DNA of 64,000 nucleotides from Colletotrichum lupini. Its lineage: Eukaryota; Ascomycota; Sordariomycetes; Glomerellales; Glomerellaceae. The notes under the pieces were generated by a model. It had not been told where the DNA came from. It ran no database searches and saw only the letters and a program-made list of their open reading frames with translations. Every line of letters starts with the position of its first letter. Within the stretch, counting starts at the first letter, position 1. The position numbers and the translations under genes are program-made. Where the stretch lies: the NCBI RefSeq assembly GCF_023278565.1, contig NC_064678.1:5022001-5086000 (forward strand), in the 5' to 3' direction. Positions 62,134 to 64,000 of this stretch are shown piece after piece.

Positions 62134-63797
62134 ACGCCTACTATGGTAGTCGGTGTCACATCATACTAATCACTGCGGGTGTTCAACAAGCTATGCAGAA
62201 ACTTACATGTATCTCCAGGAAAAGGATTTCATAGTCACAATAATTTGTTGTTAGATGCGAGGATACAATCACGTATAGTCTAGATGCTTCCAGCTTGAAA
62301 TGCATGCACAGACTGACAACATTATTCGATGGCATGTTGCAGGTTTCAAAGCAACCGCCACTTTGATTTACACACATGTGGCAAGTTTAATGACTGCAGG
62401 AATTATGCGCTCAAGACTGTATGTCACGATGCACCCTTCTCCTTTCCTTCTCGATACTTGGCACGATGCCCTCAATTTTCATGCAGCATGAGCATCGAAA
62501 GTTCAAATTACTAACATGTACCAAGATTCTGTCAACATTCACATTCAAACCTTCACCGCCACTCGCGTGGCAGGAATTCCTCAATCCATGAATGGGATGG
62601 ATCCTCGACCATACCCAAAACCACACATTTTGCAGACGCCACCGACCACACACCTCGAAAACATGCCGGTAAGGAAAAAACTGGCCTAGATGCGCAAGTT
62701 TCCCTGGCTGCATCATGTCCCCGCCAGCCGGCTCTACCCGTTCTGATGCAGCAGCCATGCATTCATCCGTTGAGTGGCTTGCAACATTTTACCATTGAAA
62801 TGGCAAATTTCCTCATTCTCAAGTCTACCCTCGCAATGAGCGCCCATCTGTACTCAGAATGGCCTCATAAGACGCAATCCCTTATCTCGCTTGCCGGCAT
62901 TTTCTTGTCCAGTGTTGGACGAATAACTGTTTGCAGGGTCCGAGAACGAGAAAGACACACACAAGATGGTATTTCAGCTGGACCCTTGGAAACGCCACAA
63001 AATCCCCCGCCAGGAATGTTTTCATCGTGTTCCGGGTTACCGTGAACATCAACATGCAGGACCACGGACCGGGCCACGCGCGGGGAACCTGCCTTGCCGC
63101 CCTCTAGCTGCAAAAAAGTGACTTGCCTAGACCAAACATTTGTGCGGCTGAGAAACGACTGAGACACAGGACGGCACGCACCTGGTAGACGGGCACGACG
63201 GTTAACCACGCGGGATGGGCTACCCCGCCCGCTTCTAGTCTCAATCCGGCGAGGGATTCTCAGATATTCTAAGGGTTCTCACGATCAACTGATACCGTTC
63301 CCGTTTGAGCTGAGGCAACATCACGAAAAAAGGCGTCATGAGATGGCATGATGGGCAGTGCAGCTGACAGAGCCTAGAAGGTCCAGAAACCACCGCAGGA
63401 GAGACATCGTGAAACTCTAAATGGCATGCAGCTACGGTCGTACGGCAACACGAATGGCTCAACATGCTCGGAACGAGGAGCTGAACGCCTTTGCTGCTTT
63501 TTGGCTTGATGATGTGCTGGTTTTTGACCGCATTGAGGAATCGAGACGACGGATTCATTCCAAGAGTCGGTGAAGGTCGAAGCGAATGGGAAACTCAGAG
63601 AATCTTTTGCTTTTGAGTGTGGAAATACGGCTTGGTTTCGAGTATAAGAGGAGATATGAGAACTTAGGAATCAGATACTCTCTCTTGCTCATCATCACTC
63701 ACTCCACTCTCAATCATCTACCTTACTCTAATCATCACATCCAACACTTGAACAACTTCCTTCGCTGAGTCGAAAGAAAAGTCACAATCTCATTAAG
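62134..63797. other. Intergenic region
   Basis: 1.66 kb without a convincing gene; the frames present are short and unrelated to any family I know. The last 150 bases form the promoter and C/T-rich leader of the next gene. Confidence 0.4.
63643..63649 (+). promoter_or_regulatory. TATA-like box
   Basis: Tataaga lies 155 bp before the ATG at 63798 and is followed by a C/T-rich leader with repeated atcatc/ctcact triplets, a standard fungal promoter layout. Confidence 0.4.
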
Positions 63798-64000
63798 ATG
63801 TCTTCCTCCCAGCAGCCCCCTAGGCATCTGAGCCACCTCTCTCCCATCCCAATCACCCAGCAAGGCCTCCAAGCCCTCTACGACAACGACAACAAGCAGC
63901 TCATCCTCAGAGCCCAGGGCAATGCTATCCACATCACCACTGGCATTGAGTTCAAGCGTATTCAACAGTTCGTTGGCGGTCTCCTCTTCGAAGTTCAGGG
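63798..64000 (+). CDS. Unidentified protein, partial at the window end
   Basis: The frame starts MSSSQQPPRHLSHLSPIPI and stays open for the remaining 67 codons without a stop. Codon use is C-rich like that of other real genes here. The text continues QQGLQALYDNDNKQLI and ends in GGLLFEVQ. No signal peptide or membrane segment is seen and I do not recognise the family. The start is supported by the TATA-like box and pyrimidine-rich leader upstream. Confidence 0.6.
   Translation, partial: MSSSQQPPRHLSHLSPIPITQQGLQALYDNDNKQLILRAQGNAIHITTGIEFKRIQQFVGGLLFEVQ

Noticed and set aside
1..64000. CRISPR arrays, tRNA or rRNA genes
   Set aside because: No regularly spaced repeats and no convincing tRNA arms or rRNA sequence were seen; gttcgaa-like strings occur only in LTRs, introns or intergenic DNA without cloverleaf context.

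Overview
The window looks like nuclear DNA of a filamentous ascomycete (Pezizomycotina, probably Sordariomycetes; the species cannot be told). The evidence is short introns of 56-82 nt with GTRNGT donors and CTAAC branch points, strongly C-ending codons in conserved genes, a Zn2Cys6 regulator, and large AT-rich blocks. In those blocks coding frames of retrotransposons are recognisable but riddled with TAG/TAA where TGG, CAG or CAA is expected, which is the signature of repeat-induced point mutation (RIP).

Layout. 1-26.8 kb is ordinary gene-bearing DNA. It holds a secreted Ser/Thr/Pro-rich repeat protein whose frame is broken by a 17-bp tandem duplication, a convergent large nuclear-type protein with an AT-hook, glutamine synthetase with five exons and one 900-nt intron, the small-subunit processome protein UTP15, a multi-pass membrane protein, and a small secreted protein with ten cysteines. 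Between 8.4 and 15.1 kb no gene can be supported, and this gap contains an AT-rich relic (11.6-12.4 kb).

26.8-59.7 kb is an archipelago of four RIP-mutated LTR retrotransposons whose ends I could define to the base. Element A (Ty1/copia, + strand, 26816-34430) has 182-bp LTRs and target-site duplication GCTAC. Element E2 (Ty3/gypsy, - strand, 36160-50876) has 210-bp LTRs and TSD TATCC/TATCT. Element E1 is the same family inserted inside E2 in the opposite orientation (36624-43980), with 210-bp LTRs and TSD TATTA. Element B (Ty1/copia, - strand, 52867-59716) has 205-bp LTRs and TSD CTATC.

These insertions dismantled a small gene neighbourhood. E2 split a Zn2Cys6 transcription-factor gene into a 5' part (35602-36159) and a RIP-damaged 3' part (50877-52035). 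Element B separated an O-methyltransferase gene from its first codons. The old start region (52814-52866) is now 6.9 kb upstream with ATG apparently changed to ATA, and the LTR of B now supplies a new in-frame ATG and a TATA-like box. A cysteine-synthase-like PLP enzyme follows in the same orientation. Regulator, methyltransferase and PLP enzyme may be the remains of a small metabolic cluster; that is inference. The window ends inside an unidentified gene (63798 onward).
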